NCBI RefSeq assembly: GCF_001888185.1
Contig: NZ_CP016364.1
Location: 992,001-1,056,000 of the forward strand
Length of the DNA: 64,000 bases
Direction of reading: 5' to 3'
DNA from: Phaeobacter porticola
GTDB taxonomy: Bacteria > Pseudomonadota > Alphaproteobacteria > Rhodobacterales > Rhodobacteraceae
Shown here one piece after another: positions 55,699 to 63,934 of the stretch; the first letter of the stretch is position 1; each line of letters begins with the position of its first letter. The notes under the pieces were generated by a model. It had not been told where the DNA came from and searched no databases. It saw nothing but the letters and a program-made list of their open reading frames with translations. The translations under genes were made by a program, and so were the position numbers.

Positions 55699-57306
55699 TT
55701 AGACCATCATCTCCTTGGTCGCAGTGAGTTTCAAGTCCGGATAATCCCGCTCGACCCGGTCGATATCCCACTGAAGCCGCGTCAGATAGACGACGTCGCC
55801 ATCATTGTCATAGGCGATGTGCTGTTTGTTGGTGTTGATAAACTTGTCCAGCGCCAGCTTGTCGCCGCTGACCCAGCGGGCCGAGGTGAATTGAGAGGCC
55901 TCGAAGCGTACAGGCAAGCCGTATTCCATCTCAATCCGACTGGCGAGCACTTCGAACTGCAACTGCCCGACTACGCCGACGATAAAGCCTGACCCGATCG
56001 AGGGTTTGAATACTTTGGCTGCGCCTTCTTCGGCGAACTGCATCAGCGCTTTTTCCAGATGCTTGGCCTTCATCGGATCGCCCGCGCGCACGCCCTGCAA
56101 CAGTTCAGGCGCAAAGGACGGGATACCGCTTACGCGCAGCGCCTCACCTTCGGTCAGCGTGTCGCCGATGCGCAACTGGCCATGGTTTGGGATACCAATG
56201 ATATCACCAGCCCAGGCTTCCTCTGCCAATTCGCGGTCGGAGGCCAGAAACAGCACCGGGTTGGAAATCGCCATCGGTTTTTTAGTCCGGACATGCGTCA
56301 GTTTCATGCCGCGTTTGAAATGGCCGGAGGCCAGCCGCACAAAGGCAACCCGGTCACGGTGCTTGGGGTCCATATTAGCCTGAACCTTAAACACAAAACC
56401 TGCAACCTTGGTTTCGTCCGGCGCAATCTCGCGGGGTTGCGCATTTTGGGACTGGGGTTCGGGACCGTAGGTGCTGATGCCATCCATCAGCTCCTTCACG
56501 CCAAAGGAGTTGATCGCAGAGCCGAACCAGATTGGCGTCATGTGACCCTCCAGAACCGACTGCGGATCAAGGGTTGGCAAAAGCTCACGGGCCATTTCGA
56601 CCTCTTCCAACAGCTTTTCCAGCAGGTGTTCTGGCACATGCTTAGCCAGTTGGGGATCATCCAGCCCGTTGATCTCGATGCTTTCGGCGATCTTGTTGCG
56701 GTCCGCGCGGTCCATCAGCTCCAGCCGGTCCCGCAGCATGTCGTAACAGCCGATGAAATCGCGCCCCACCCCGATCGGCCAGCTTGCCGGGGTCACGTCA
56801 ATCGCGAGATTCTGCTGGATCTCGTCAATAATCTCAAACGTGTCGCGGCTTTCGCGGTCCATCTTGTTGCAGAAGGTCAGGATCGGCAGATCCCGCAGGC
56901 GGCAGACCTCAAACAGTTTCTGGGTCTGGCTTTCCACACCTTTGGCACCGTCGATGACCATGACCGCCGCATCCACCGCTGTCAGCGTGCGATAGGTGTC
57001 TTCCGAAAAGTCGGAGTGACCGGGCGTATCCACCAAATTGAACCGGTAGTTGGCGTAGTCAAACGACATCGCGGAGGCCGAAACGGAAATGCCGCGATCC
57101 TTCTCCATCTGCATGAAGTCTGAACGTGTACGCCGGGCCTCACCCTTAGCGCGCACCTGACCGGCCATCTGAATAGCACCACCATAAAGCAGGAACTTCT
57201 CAGTCAGCGTGGTTTTACCGGCATCCGGATGCGAGATGATCGCAAAGGTGCGGCGCCGGGCGATTTCGGCTGGCAGGTCGGGGCGGTTGGGGACGGTATC
57301 GAGCAT
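55699..57306 (-). CDS. prfC: Peptide chain release factor 3
   Basis: A 535-residue GTPase that recycles RF1/RF2 from the ribosome. G1 is SHPDAGKT at 25-32, G2 lies in MEKDRGISVSAS, G3 is DTPGHSDFSEDT, G4 NKMDR. The second domain and the RF3-specific C-terminal region (GQLQFEVLASRIEMEYGLPV, then SARWVSGDK) are present. The ATG at 57306 (MLDTVPNRPDLP) is preferred; the frame extends to 57375 but that part is not like RF3. First gene of the unit that continues into the hypothetical and glycosyltransferase genes. Confidence 0.95.
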   Translation of the reverse strand: MLDTVPNRPDLPAEIARRRTFAIISHPDAGKTTLTEKFLLYGGAIQMAGQVRAKGEARRTRSDFMQMEKDRGISVSASAMSFDYANYRFNLVDTPGHSDFSEDTYRTLTAVDAAVMVIDGAKGVESQTQKLFEVCRLRDLPILTFCNKMDRESRDTFEIIDEIQQNLAIDVTPASWPIGVGRDFIGCYDMLRDRLELMDRADRNKIAESIEINGLDDPQLAKHVPEHLLEKLLEEVEMARELLPTLDPQSVLEGHMTPIWFGSAINSFGVKELMDGISTYGPEPQSQNAQPREIAPDETKVAGFVFKVQANMDPKHRDRVAFVRLASGHFKRGMKLTHVRTKKPMAISNPVLFLASDRELAEEAWAGDIIGIPNHGQLRIGDTLTEGEALRVSGIPSFAPELLQGVRAGDPMKAKHLEKALMQFAEEGAAKVFKPSIGSGFIVGVVGQLQFEVLASRIEMEYGLPVRFEASQFTSARWVSGDKLALDKFINTNKQHIAYDNDGDVVYLTRLQWDIDRVERDYPDLKLTATKEMMV

Positions 57307-57434
57307 GAGCGCGCGTATATCAGGATGGTAGGCCGAGGCAAGAAAAACAGCGGGGTGACCTAAACCGCGCCGCAATCGGTCACGCTGGTTAGTGGGATCC
57401 CTCTGGTGACAACCGGGCGTCAGCCCAGCAGGGG

Positions 57435-57749
57435 TTAGACTGTCACAGGGAGATCAAGCACCAGGATGCCCTCAATACCGCCAGCGGCATGCGCGACCAA
57501 TTGCGCGCCGAGGGCTTGATGCTCGGGGTGATCTGCGTAGGTTTTCAGATCATCCCAGCCGTCAAAATCGATCACGAAGCCATGCTGATAGCCGCGTTCG
57601 ATCTGCTCCGGGCTTTCCGATCGCCCACCAGTGAAATCTCGTGCGCCGGACAGCCGTTCCGTCAATGCGGACAATCCGGCATAGATCTGGGCAATCCTGT
57701 CCTCTGGCGTGTCTGGTTTGAATTTTGTCAGAACGATGTGACGGATCAT
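57435..57749 (-). CDS. Dabb-domain (stress-responsive alpha/beta barrel) protein
   Basis: A 104-residue ferredoxin-fold protein. MIRHIVLTKFKPDTPEDRIA opens with the typical Dabb strand and PDT/P loop; GYQHGFVIDFDGWDDLKTYADHPEHQ carries the central conserved region with the His-Pro-x-His motif. Dabb proteins form dimeric barrels; some are enzymes such as olivetolic acid cyclase, most are of unknown role. The ATG at 57749 is preferred over an upstream in-frame codon. It stands alone 129 bases upstream of prfC in the same direction. Confidence 0.88.
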   Translation of the reverse strand: MIRHIVLTKFKPDTPEDRIAQIYAGLSALTERLSGARDFTGGRSESPEQIERGYQHGFVIDFDGWDDLKTYADHPEHQALGAQLVAHAAGGIEGILVLDLPVTV

Positions 57750-57894
57750 TGGCGTTTCTTTCTGCGCGGGGCTTATGGTTAGGCAAGGGGCAACAGAGAC
57801 CAAGCCTGTCACTGATCAACGCTTGCCGATAGTCGGCAATTGGGTTGTGATCATTGACCAAGGCGCCTGATTGTTGGCCTTTGTGTCCCAAGGC

Positions 57895-58914
57895 TTAGCG
57901 CAGTTGTGCGTGTCGCAGGCTTGATGAAGCGTCACTTGGTTCCAACAGCGCGGGACGGATGTCCAAACCAGAAGCAACCCGCTGGTGGCCAATAAGCAAA
58001 CCGGAGCTGCGGCCCAGATGCGCTTCCGGCAAGGCGGCACGGGTCAGCGGATCCAGTAGCAGACTTTCGGCGGCAATGCCTTCAGCAAAGATGATTTGGT
58101 GGCGATCAAATAGCAGCTGGAAGTAGTCCACAAAGCCACCGCTTTGGACTAGAACATCAATGCCGTTTACCAAGTCGCGCGCGCGCACCAGTTCGTTGGT
58201 AGGGCCCCGGCGGAGGATATCGTGGCGTGAACGCACGAGCAGCCGGTGATCAGGGCTGACCAGCAAGTCGTTTTCATTGTTATGCGCGCCGGCCTTGATC
58301 AGGATCGGAGCCATATCACCTATGGCGCGGCTGGTGCACTGACCGATCCAGCGCACCGGTTGGGCGCCATCGTCGCGTGTCAGGACACGATCCCCAACCC
58401 TGAGATTTTCAATCCGACGCTGAGCGCCGGTACCCAAGGTGATACAGGTGCCACGGGTAAAGGACACACAGGCAAGCTGTGCCAGTCGCAGGCGTGTGCC
58501 CTCGCGGGTTTTGCGCACAAGGGTATAACTGGTCTGGACCTGTAGCGGAGCCAACGGCAGCAGGTAGATCGCTGCAATCATCCCGTCGCTGTCCACTTCG
58601 ACCAGCACCAGCGCATCAACATTCGCGCCAATATCCGGCATCAGCGTCAATAGGCAATCCAGATGCAGCCGCGCCCCCGGGGTGCCAATGGCGGTGTCCT
58701 TGGCCAGGGTGAACCGCCCGTCGGTACGTGCTGAAATGCCCAGCTGATGGGGCGCATCGCTTCGGGTCAACTGATAGACATCATCCAGTTGAAGATCATC
58801 GTAGACCCCCAATCCGTCGCCCATATTCGCGCCCATTTCCACGCAGAATTCGGATGCGGTGAAAACCGGCAGTGTCTGTATGGCAGGGGCTCTTTGATGC
58901 AACGGTGTGCGCAT
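57895..58914 (-). CDS. Hint (Hedgehog/intein) domain protein with Ser at the nucleophile position
   Basis: A 339-residue protein. Residues 1-140 are a beta-rich domain that starts near LPVFTASEFCVEMGANMGDG; from about 150 a Hint_2-type domain follows (VSFTRGTCITLGTGAQRRIE, then RVGDRVLTRDDGAQPVRWIG and SPDHRLLV). In the canonical CFxxGTxI opening the first Cys is Ser151 here, while a Cys sits two residues before (149) and at 157. The end FQLLFDRHQIIFAEGIAAES is shared with the other Hint protein in the window (MLFDNHEIVFANG). Start taken as the ATG at 58914; TTG at 58929 is possible. No signal peptide seen. Function unknown. Confidence 0.8.
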   Translation of the reverse strand: MRTPLHQRAPAIQTLPVFTASEFCVEMGANMGDGLGVYDDLQLDDVYQLTRSDAPHQLGISARTDGRFTLAKDTAIGTPGARLHLDCLLTLMPDIGANVDALVLVEVDSDGMIAAIYLLPLAPLQVQTSYTLVRKTREGTRLRLAQLACVSFTRGTCITLGTGAQRRIENLRVGDRVLTRDDGAQPVRWIGQCTSRAIGDMAPILIKAGAHNNENDLLVSPDHRLLVRSRHDILRRGPTNELVRARDLVNGIDVLVQSGGFVDYFQLLFDRHQIIFAEGIAAESLLLDPLTRAALPEAHLGRSSGLLIGHQRVASGLDIRPALLEPSDASSSLRHAQLR

Positions 58915-59216
58915 GAATAATCTGACCAAATCAAATGGACGCGCGTCCTGCGCGGCTGATCTCTCATACTGCCGGGAAATGTGGCGATATGGGGACCAGA
59001 CGGCGGTGGTTTTGCGAAGGCGCGCGAAACATCTGTGATGGCAGCTTGGCGTGATCGAGCGCGAGTGACGGACGGGCGGGAGAGCCCATCTGCTGGGGGC
59101 TGGTCAATACCGAAGCGAGAGTGCAAGGTCTGCGCAACAGGGACACCGGCGTAATCTTTACTGGGGCTACAAGCTACCAGCCGAAAATGTCGCCGCATGG
59201 CAAGGGAGATAGGTAT
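58915..59216. other. 302-base divergent intergenic region
   Basis: Lies between the Hint-domain gene (minus) and the SDR gene (plus) and should hold promoters for both. I see no gene, clear repeat or operator in it. Only AAGGGAGATAGGT just before 59217 is readable, as the SDR ribosome binding site. Confidence 0.5.
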
Positions 59217-59996
59217 ATGGATTTGGGTTTGGCGGGGAAGCGCGCTTTGGTTTGTGCCAGCAGCAAGGGGTTGGGACTGGGCTGCGCCGAAGCATTGGCA
59301 GCGGCGGGTGTGGATCTGGTGATGAACGCGCGCGGGGCAGAGGCTCTCTTGGGGTCGGCCCAGGCGATCCGTGATGCGCATGGTGTCGACGTCGAAACCA
59401 TCGCCGCAGATATCACCACCGAAGAGGGGCAGGCTAAAGTCGTTGCTGCCGCCGAGGGCGTGGATATTCTCGTGACCAACGCGGGTGGCCCACCTCCGGG
59501 GGTTTGGTCTGATTGGCAGCGTGACGATTTCATCAAGGCGCTTGATGCCAATATGCTGACGCCGATTGCGTTGATCAAAGCGCTGGTGCCGGGCATGATG
59601 GAGCGGGGTTGGGGCCGTGTCGTCAATATCACTTCGCAATCGGTAAAGGCACCAATCGCCGTTCTCGGCCTTTCGAATGCGGCGCGCACCGGGCTGACTG
59701 GCTATGTAGCAGGCACCTCCCGTCAGGTTGCCGCGAAGGGCGTGACCATCAACAACCTGCTGCCCGGTATCCACGCCACGGATCGGGCGGTCTCGTTGGA
59801 TACCGGCGTGGCCCAACAGCAGGGGATCTCCCTTGAGCAGGCCGCCGAGCAGCGCGCCGCCAGTATTCCCGCCGGTCGCTATGGCACGCGGCAGGAGTTC
59901 GGAGCCACCTGCGCCTTCCTTTGCTCGCAGCACGCGGGCTTCATCATCGGCCAGAATATCCTGCTGGACGGTGGCGCCACGAATATGACCATTTGA
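59217..59996 (+). CDS. Short-chain dehydrogenase/reductase-fold protein, atypical active site
   Basis: A 259-residue SDR protein. The Rossmann turn CASSKGLGLG at 13-22 and the NAGGPPPG segment near 91-98 fit the family, as does the DGGATNMTI end. The usual Tyr-x3-Lys is missing: after the Ser of NITSQSVKAP the sequence is IAVLGLSNAARTGLTGYVAG, so the Tyr position is Leu. Such sequences occur in a subfamily annotated as 3-oxoacyl-ACP reductase homologues, whose chemistry is not established. SD GGGAGATAGG precedes the ATG. Followed after 12 bases by the AlkC-like gene. Confidence 0.83.
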   Translation: MDLGLAGKRALVCASSKGLGLGCAEALAAAGVDLVMNARGAEALLGSAQAIRDAHGVDVETIAADITTEEGQAKVVAAAEGVDILVTNAGGPPPGVWSDWQRDDFIKALDANMLTPIALIKALVPGMMERGWGRVVNITSQSVKAPIAVLGLSNAARTGLTGYVAGTSRQVAAKGVTINNLLPGIHATDRAVSLDTGVAQQQGISLEQAAEQRAASIPAGRYGTRQEFGATCAFLCSQHAGFIIGQNILLDGGATNMTI

Positions 59997-60008
59997 CGGG
60001 GCGGGCAG

Positions 60009-61136
60009 ATGACATCCGGTTTCTCGCTGAAGGATCAATTGTTTAATCAGAAGAAGACCCGCTACCTTGCGGGCCTTTTCGCGGCGGCAGATCCCGGATT
60101 TGATCCCGCGCGGTTCGAGGCCGACGTGATGGCAGAACTCCCGGATCTGGAACTAAAACAACGCATCAGCCTGATTGCGGACGTTCTGTCGCGCCACCTG
60201 CCAGAGGATCTGGAGGCCGCCGCACCAGTTCTGAAACGCGCGTTGCCACCGCCACTGGATCCAAATCTTCGCGATGATGATTTCGGCGATTTTATCTTTG
60301 CTCCGTTAGGCGAATTTGTCGTGCTGCGTGGGTTGGACACCGCACCGGAACTGTCGCTGCAGCTTCTGTCAGAGATCACCCAGAGGTTTTCCATGGAATG
60401 GGCAATCCGCCCGTTCTTGACCCGCTGGACCGATCAGACGCTTGCCGAAATGCAGCGTTGGGCGAGCAGCGACAATTATCACCTTCGGCGGCTGGTCAGC
60501 GAAGGCACAAGGCCTAGGCTACCTTGGGGGCAGGCGGTGCCTCTGGATCTGGCGCAACCTTTGCCCTTGCTGGATCAGCTGCACGCAGATTCCACGCGCT
60601 ATGTCACTCGCTCGGTCGCCAATCATCTGAATGACATCTCCAAGAAAGACCCGGATTTGGTGCTGGATCAATTGCGCCTGTGGCAGCAGGCAGGCCGCCA
60701 AGACCCAAAAGAGCTGGTCTGGATGACTGCACATGCGTTGCGCGGATTGGTCAAGGCGGGGCATGCTGGCGCGATGCAAATGCTGGGCTATGATCCAGAC
60801 GCACCGGTCACCGCCAAACTGTCCGTGGCCGATACGCCTGTGCACATCGGTGGTGCCTTGCAATTTGACTGTGCTTTGGATGGTCCAGCGGATGCGCCTG
60901 TCCTTGTGGATTATCGCCTTCATTTCCAGCGTCCTGGCGGTAAGACATCGGCCAAGGTGTTCAAGCTGAAGCAGACAACCCTAAAGGCGGGCCGCGCCCG
61001 GCTGAGCAAACGCCATCCGCTTAAGGCTGGGGCCAGCACCTTTACTCTGGTGACCGGAACGCATCACCTGGAGGTGCTGGTGAACGGTGTTGTACGCGCA
61101 AGCCTGTCGTTTGAGCTGCTGGATCAGGCCGACTAG
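60009..61136 (+). CDS. AlkC-like DNA alkylation repair glycosylase with C-terminal Ig-like domain
   Basis: A 375-residue protein. The N-terminal part (about 1-255) has HEAT-like repeats with MEWAIRPFLTRWTDQTLAEM, NYHLRRLVSEGTRPRLPWG and TRYVTRSVANHLNDISKKDP, the last containing the DNA-contacting RSVAN-x2-D pattern of AlkC. Residues about 275-375 are beta-rich (QFDCALDG, VDYRLHF, FTLVTGTHHLEVLVNG) and match the immunoglobulin-like domain known from Pseudomonas AlkC. AlkC removes 3-methyladenine/3-methylcytosine. It starts 12 bases after the SDR gene, so probably co-expressed. A second, AlkD-like enzyme is at 14250. Confidence 0.85.
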   Translation: MTSGFSLKDQLFNQKKTRYLAGLFAAADPGFDPARFEADVMAELPDLELKQRISLIADVLSRHLPEDLEAAAPVLKRALPPPLDPNLRDDDFGDFIFAPLGEFVVLRGLDTAPELSLQLLSEITQRFSMEWAIRPFLTRWTDQTLAEMQRWASSDNYHLRRLVSEGTRPRLPWGQAVPLDLAQPLPLLDQLHADSTRYVTRSVANHLNDISKKDPDLVLDQLRLWQQAGRQDPKELVWMTAHALRGLVKAGHAGAMQMLGYDPDAPVTAKLSVADTPVHIGGALQFDCALDGPADAPVLVDYRLHFQRPGGKTSAKVFKLKQTTLKAGRARLSKRHPLKAGASTFTLVTGTHHLEVLVNGVVRASLSFELLDQAD

Positions 61137-61253
61137 CGATACAGCCTAACAACCTATGGCGCGTGGCGTAGGGCTGTCTTGCACCGCCGCCGCCGGATTG
61201 ATATCTGCGATCCAAGCCCGATCATTTTGATCAGAAACCGAAGACGAGGCCGC

Positions 61254-62387
61254 ATGACATCTGCTTCCCCCGAACCGATGCCGTCCCGACGGGCACTGCC
61301 GACCGAGGCAGCTGCGCCGCGTCTGGAAATCCGCAACCTGCGGCGCTTTTTTGATGGGCGTGCGGTGGTGGACGATGTATCTCTGCAAATTCAGGCGGGT
61401 CAGGTCACCTGTCTACTGGGCCCCTCGGGCTGTGGTAAATCCACCACCCTGCGAATGATCGCGGGCGTTGAGATGCAGGACAGCGGCGAGATCTATGTCG
61501 ATGGCAAGCTGATCTGCGACACGGTGTTTCGTGTGCCGCCGGAACGGCGCGAAATTGGGCTGATGTTTCAGGACTTTGCCCTGTTCCCACATCTAAGTGT
61601 TGCAGATAATGTGGCCTTTGGGTTGAAGGGCAGCAAGGATCAGAAACGCGCGCGGGTCGAAGAGCTGCTGCACAAGGTTTCTCTGGCGCAGTATATTGAC
61701 GAGTTTCCGCATCACCTCTCCGGTGGAGAACAGCAGCGCGTGGCGCTGGCGCGGGCATTGGCCCCCAAGCCGCGCATCATGCTGATGGACGAGCCGTTTT
61801 CAGGCCTTGATAACCGGCTGCGCGATGGCATTCGGGACGAGACATTGACCTTGCTAAAGGAAGAAGACGCCGCTGTTCTTTTGGTGACGCATGAGCCGGA
61901 AGAGGCGATGCGCATGGCCGATGAGATTGCCTTGATGCGGTCAGGGCAGATCGTGCAGCAGGGCGCGCCTTATAATGTTTATACAAGGCCCGTTGATCGT
62001 GCTGCTGTTGGGTTCTTCAGCGATACCAACATTTTGAATGCTGAGGTGAACGGGGCACTGGCAGAAACACCCTTTGGTCAATTTCTGGCACCTGGCGTGC
62101 CTGACGGAACCGAGGTAGAGATTGTCTTTCGCCCGCAGCATGTGCGTATCGATTTTGACCGCAATGGCCGCGGACCGCATCCAACCCCAAGTGATGGCGT
62201 CGCGGCACGTGGCGTGGTGAAAAGGGCGCGGTTTCTTGGTCATGAAAGCTTGGTGGAATTCCGCATGGACTTCGATGGCAGCGTGCTAAAGGCGACAGTG
62301 CCAAACGTGTTTCTGCCCGACGCTGGACGGGTCATGTGGCTGACCGTGCGCCGCGACCGCTGTTTCGTCTTCCCGGCACAAGGCTGA
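61254..62387 (+). CDS. Orphan ABC transporter ATPase, Fe3+/spermidine type
   Basis: A 377-residue ATPase of the FbpC/PotA/AfuC type. Walker A GPSGCGKS at 56-63, Q-loop MFQDFALFPH, signature LSGGEQQRVALARALA, Walker B MLMDEPFSGLD and the His-loop VTHEPEEA. A C-terminal TOBE-like domain (about 265-377) follows, as in iron(III) transporters. The ATG at 61254 follows GACGAGG. No permease or binding protein is adjacent, so its partners must be encoded elsewhere. Arranged after the AlkC-like gene with a 117-base spacer; end-to-end with the WYL regulator. Confidence 0.88.
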   Translation: MTSASPEPMPSRRALPTEAAAPRLEIRNLRRFFDGRAVVDDVSLQIQAGQVTCLLGPSGCGKSTTLRMIAGVEMQDSGEIYVDGKLICDTVFRVPPERREIGLMFQDFALFPHLSVADNVAFGLKGSKDQKRARVEELLHKVSLAQYIDEFPHHLSGGEQQRVALARALAPKPRIMLMDEPFSGLDNRLRDGIRDETLTLLKEEDAAVLLVTHEPEEAMRMADEIALMRSGQIVQQGAPYNVYTRPVDRAAVGFFSDTNILNAEVNGALAETPFGQFLAPGVPDGTEVEIVFRPQHVRIDFDRNGRGPHPTPSDGVAARGVVKRARFLGHESLVEFRMDFDGSVLKATVPNVFLPDAGRVMWLTVRRDRCFVFPAQG

Positions 62388-62433
62388 CTGACAGCCGGGT
62401 ACGTCTGTTTGTGTCAGTTCCGGGGGGCTGGTC

Positions 62434-63111
62434 TCAGGAATTGGGATAGGGGTCATAGTCGGATAGCCGCTTGCCCGGCTCATCCACGAACAGCTCGGGC
62501 AGGGGCTTTGCATGCTCAATCAGGTCAACGCGGAACACGCGGAAATCGTCACGGGTTTCACACCAGGCCGTCAGCGTCCAGACACGTCCCCAATATTCCA
62601 TGTGCAGCGGGCGGATGACCCGTTCGGTCCGCCTATCGTCGATACTGCGATAGATGAGTTGTAGTTTTTGCCGTGCCTTGATCGCAGCGCGAAGAGTCGG
62701 CATCTGCGCAAAACCCCGTGCCACATCTGCAAATGGATATACGGCAAATTTCCACGCATCGGCTTCGGCGATGGTGCCCTCTGGAAGCACCGCATCAACC
62801 TTGGCCGCCAGGCTTTCGGCTGCGGCCTTCAGATCCGGATCAGCGGCCTCTGCCACGATGGCCATCCCAAGGTTCAGTGCCTCCAGTTCCTCGGTCGTGA
62901 GTGTGAGCGGCGGCAGGGTGATCGCCTCGCGCACCATATAGCCAACGCCGCGCGCGCCCTCGACCGGCACGCCACTGGCGACCAACGTATCCATGTCACG
63001 ATAGATCGTACGGGTGGATACCTCCAGCCGTTCGGCCATATCCTGCGCGCGGTGCAACTTGCCGTCGCGCAGAATTTGGATGATATCAAAAAGGCGATCA
63101 GTACGGCGCAT
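62434..63111 (-). CDS. YafY/DeoR-like transcriptional regulator with WYL domain
   Basis: A 225-residue regulator. The N-terminal winged helix (about 1-60) starts MRRTDRLFDIIQILRDGKLH with recognition-helix region EVSTRTIYRDMDTLVASGVP. A WYL-type domain covers about 140-215 (LQLIYRSIDDRRTERVIRPL, then EYWGRVWTLTAWCE), which senses nucleotides or other ligands in this family. It lies 66 bases downstream of the ABM-like gene on the same strand. A perfect 24-bp palindrome upstream of that gene is the probable operator of this regulator. Confidence 0.9.
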   Translation of the reverse strand: MRRTDRLFDIIQILRDGKLHRAQDMAERLEVSTRTIYRDMDTLVASGVPVEGARGVGYMVREAITLPPLTLTTEELEALNLGMAIVAEAADPDLKAAAESLAAKVDAVLPEGTIAEADAWKFAVYPFADVARGFAQMPTLRAAIKARQKLQLIYRSIDDRRTERVIRPLHMEYWGRVWTLTAWCETRDDFRVFRVDLIEHAKPLPELFVDEPGKRLSDYDPYPNS

Positions 63112-63177
63112 GACCTAGCCTTGATACGGTGACGGCAAGAGGTCAAGTGTGCCGCCTGCCGTCCCCAATGCCGATGG

Positions 63178-63486
63178 TCAGGAGACCATCATCCACAGCA
63201 CCTGTTCATGCCGCATTTTGGCTGTGTCCGGTGCAATGGCCGCCATCACCTCTGGTGCGAACTCTTGCTGCATGAAGCTTTGGGCGACGGCTTGCGCGGT
63301 CGCCATGTCCTGCCAGATTACATAGTCGGTCCAGCTGCCATCCGCACCTTGGCTCAGTTGACGATGTATAAAACCGGATTGGGCGCGCACAAAGGCTTCG
63401 GTTCTTTGCATCAGCGCCACGAACTCTGATGTCTTGGCCCCATCTGCCAGGCGGAAGGTCACGATCTCTGCGACATGTTTGTCCAT
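63178..63486 (-). CDS. Antibiotic biosynthesis monooxygenase (ABM)-like protein
   Basis: A 102-residue ferredoxin-fold protein of the ABM type (MDKHVAEIVTFRLADGAKTS start; FIHRQLSQGADGSWTDYVIW centre with the typical beta strand; Met-rich end VLWMMVS). ABM-fold proteins are small oxygenases, haem-degrading enzymes or quinol-related proteins; the substrate is unknown. The ATG at 63486 has a perfect AAAGGAG SD. First gene of the unit with the WYL regulator, transcribed away from tatA. Confidence 0.85.
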   Translation of the reverse strand: MDKHVAEIVTFRLADGAKTSEFVALMQRTEAFVRAQSGFIHRQLSQGADGSWTDYVIWQDMATAQAVAQSFMQQEFAPEVMAAIAPDTAKMRHEQVLWMMVS

Positions 63487-63531
63487 CACTTGTCTCCTTT
63501 TGCTCTGTGATGGGCTGGCAATATCCAAGTC

Positions 63532-63555
63532 CAACTGACATAAACCTGTCAGTTG
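63532..63555. promoter_or_regulatory. Perfect 9+9 palindrome, probable operator
   Basis: CAACTGACA (63532-63540) and TGTCAGTTG (63547-63555) are exact inverted repeats with a 6-base spacer TAAACC. The centre lies 57 bases upstream of the ABM-like start, in the 223-base gap to tatA. The TGACA/TGTCA core and the spacing fit a dimeric winged-helix regulator, most simply the WYL protein encoded in the same unit. Confidence 0.65.
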
Positions 63556-63709
63556 AATGCGCGCCCTGCCAAGAAAATGCGTTTTGGAGTAGATTCCACC
63601 TATTGCGTAAGGGCTCAGATCTTTGCTGCACCAGAGCGGGGGCGTAAAACGGTCATCAGATGACATCTGCGGGCCATCACCCGGTCCGCACGCAGAAGGA
63701 GACACTCTC

Positions 63710-63928
63710 ATGCTTAACAATATCGGCCTTCCGGGCCTGCTGCTCATCGCTGTTGTCGTGCTGGTCCTGTTTGGCCGCGGCAAGATTTCGTCGCTGATGG
63801 GCGAAGTCGGCAAAGGCATCACCGCCTTCAAGAAAGGCGTCAACGACAGCACCAAAGAACTGGAAGAAGAAGACACCGCCGAGACCGCGCGCGACGTGAC
63901 CCCCGAGACCGAAAAAGACAAGGTCTAA
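63710..63928 (+). CDS. tatA: Sec-independent (Tat) translocase subunit TatA
   Basis: A 72-residue TatA. The N-terminal helix ([20 protein letters not shown], about 5-21) is followed by the FGRGK hinge and an amphipathic helix (about 27-45, [16 protein letters not shown]), then an acidic tail. TatA multimerises to form the pore for folded proteins. SD AAGGAGA precedes the ATG. Followed after 6 bases by tatB, so the tatABC operon starts here. Confidence 0.95.
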   Translation: MLNNIGLPGLLLIAVVVLVLFGRGKISSLMGEVGKGITAFKKGVNDSTKELEEEDTAETARDVTPETEKDKV

Positions 63929-63934
63929 GCCGCG

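Noticed and set aside
61220-61232. Short inverted repeat GATCA-TTT-TGATC upstream of the orphan ATPase
   Set aside because: Five-base arms with GATC cores are expected by chance and match no operator I know well.
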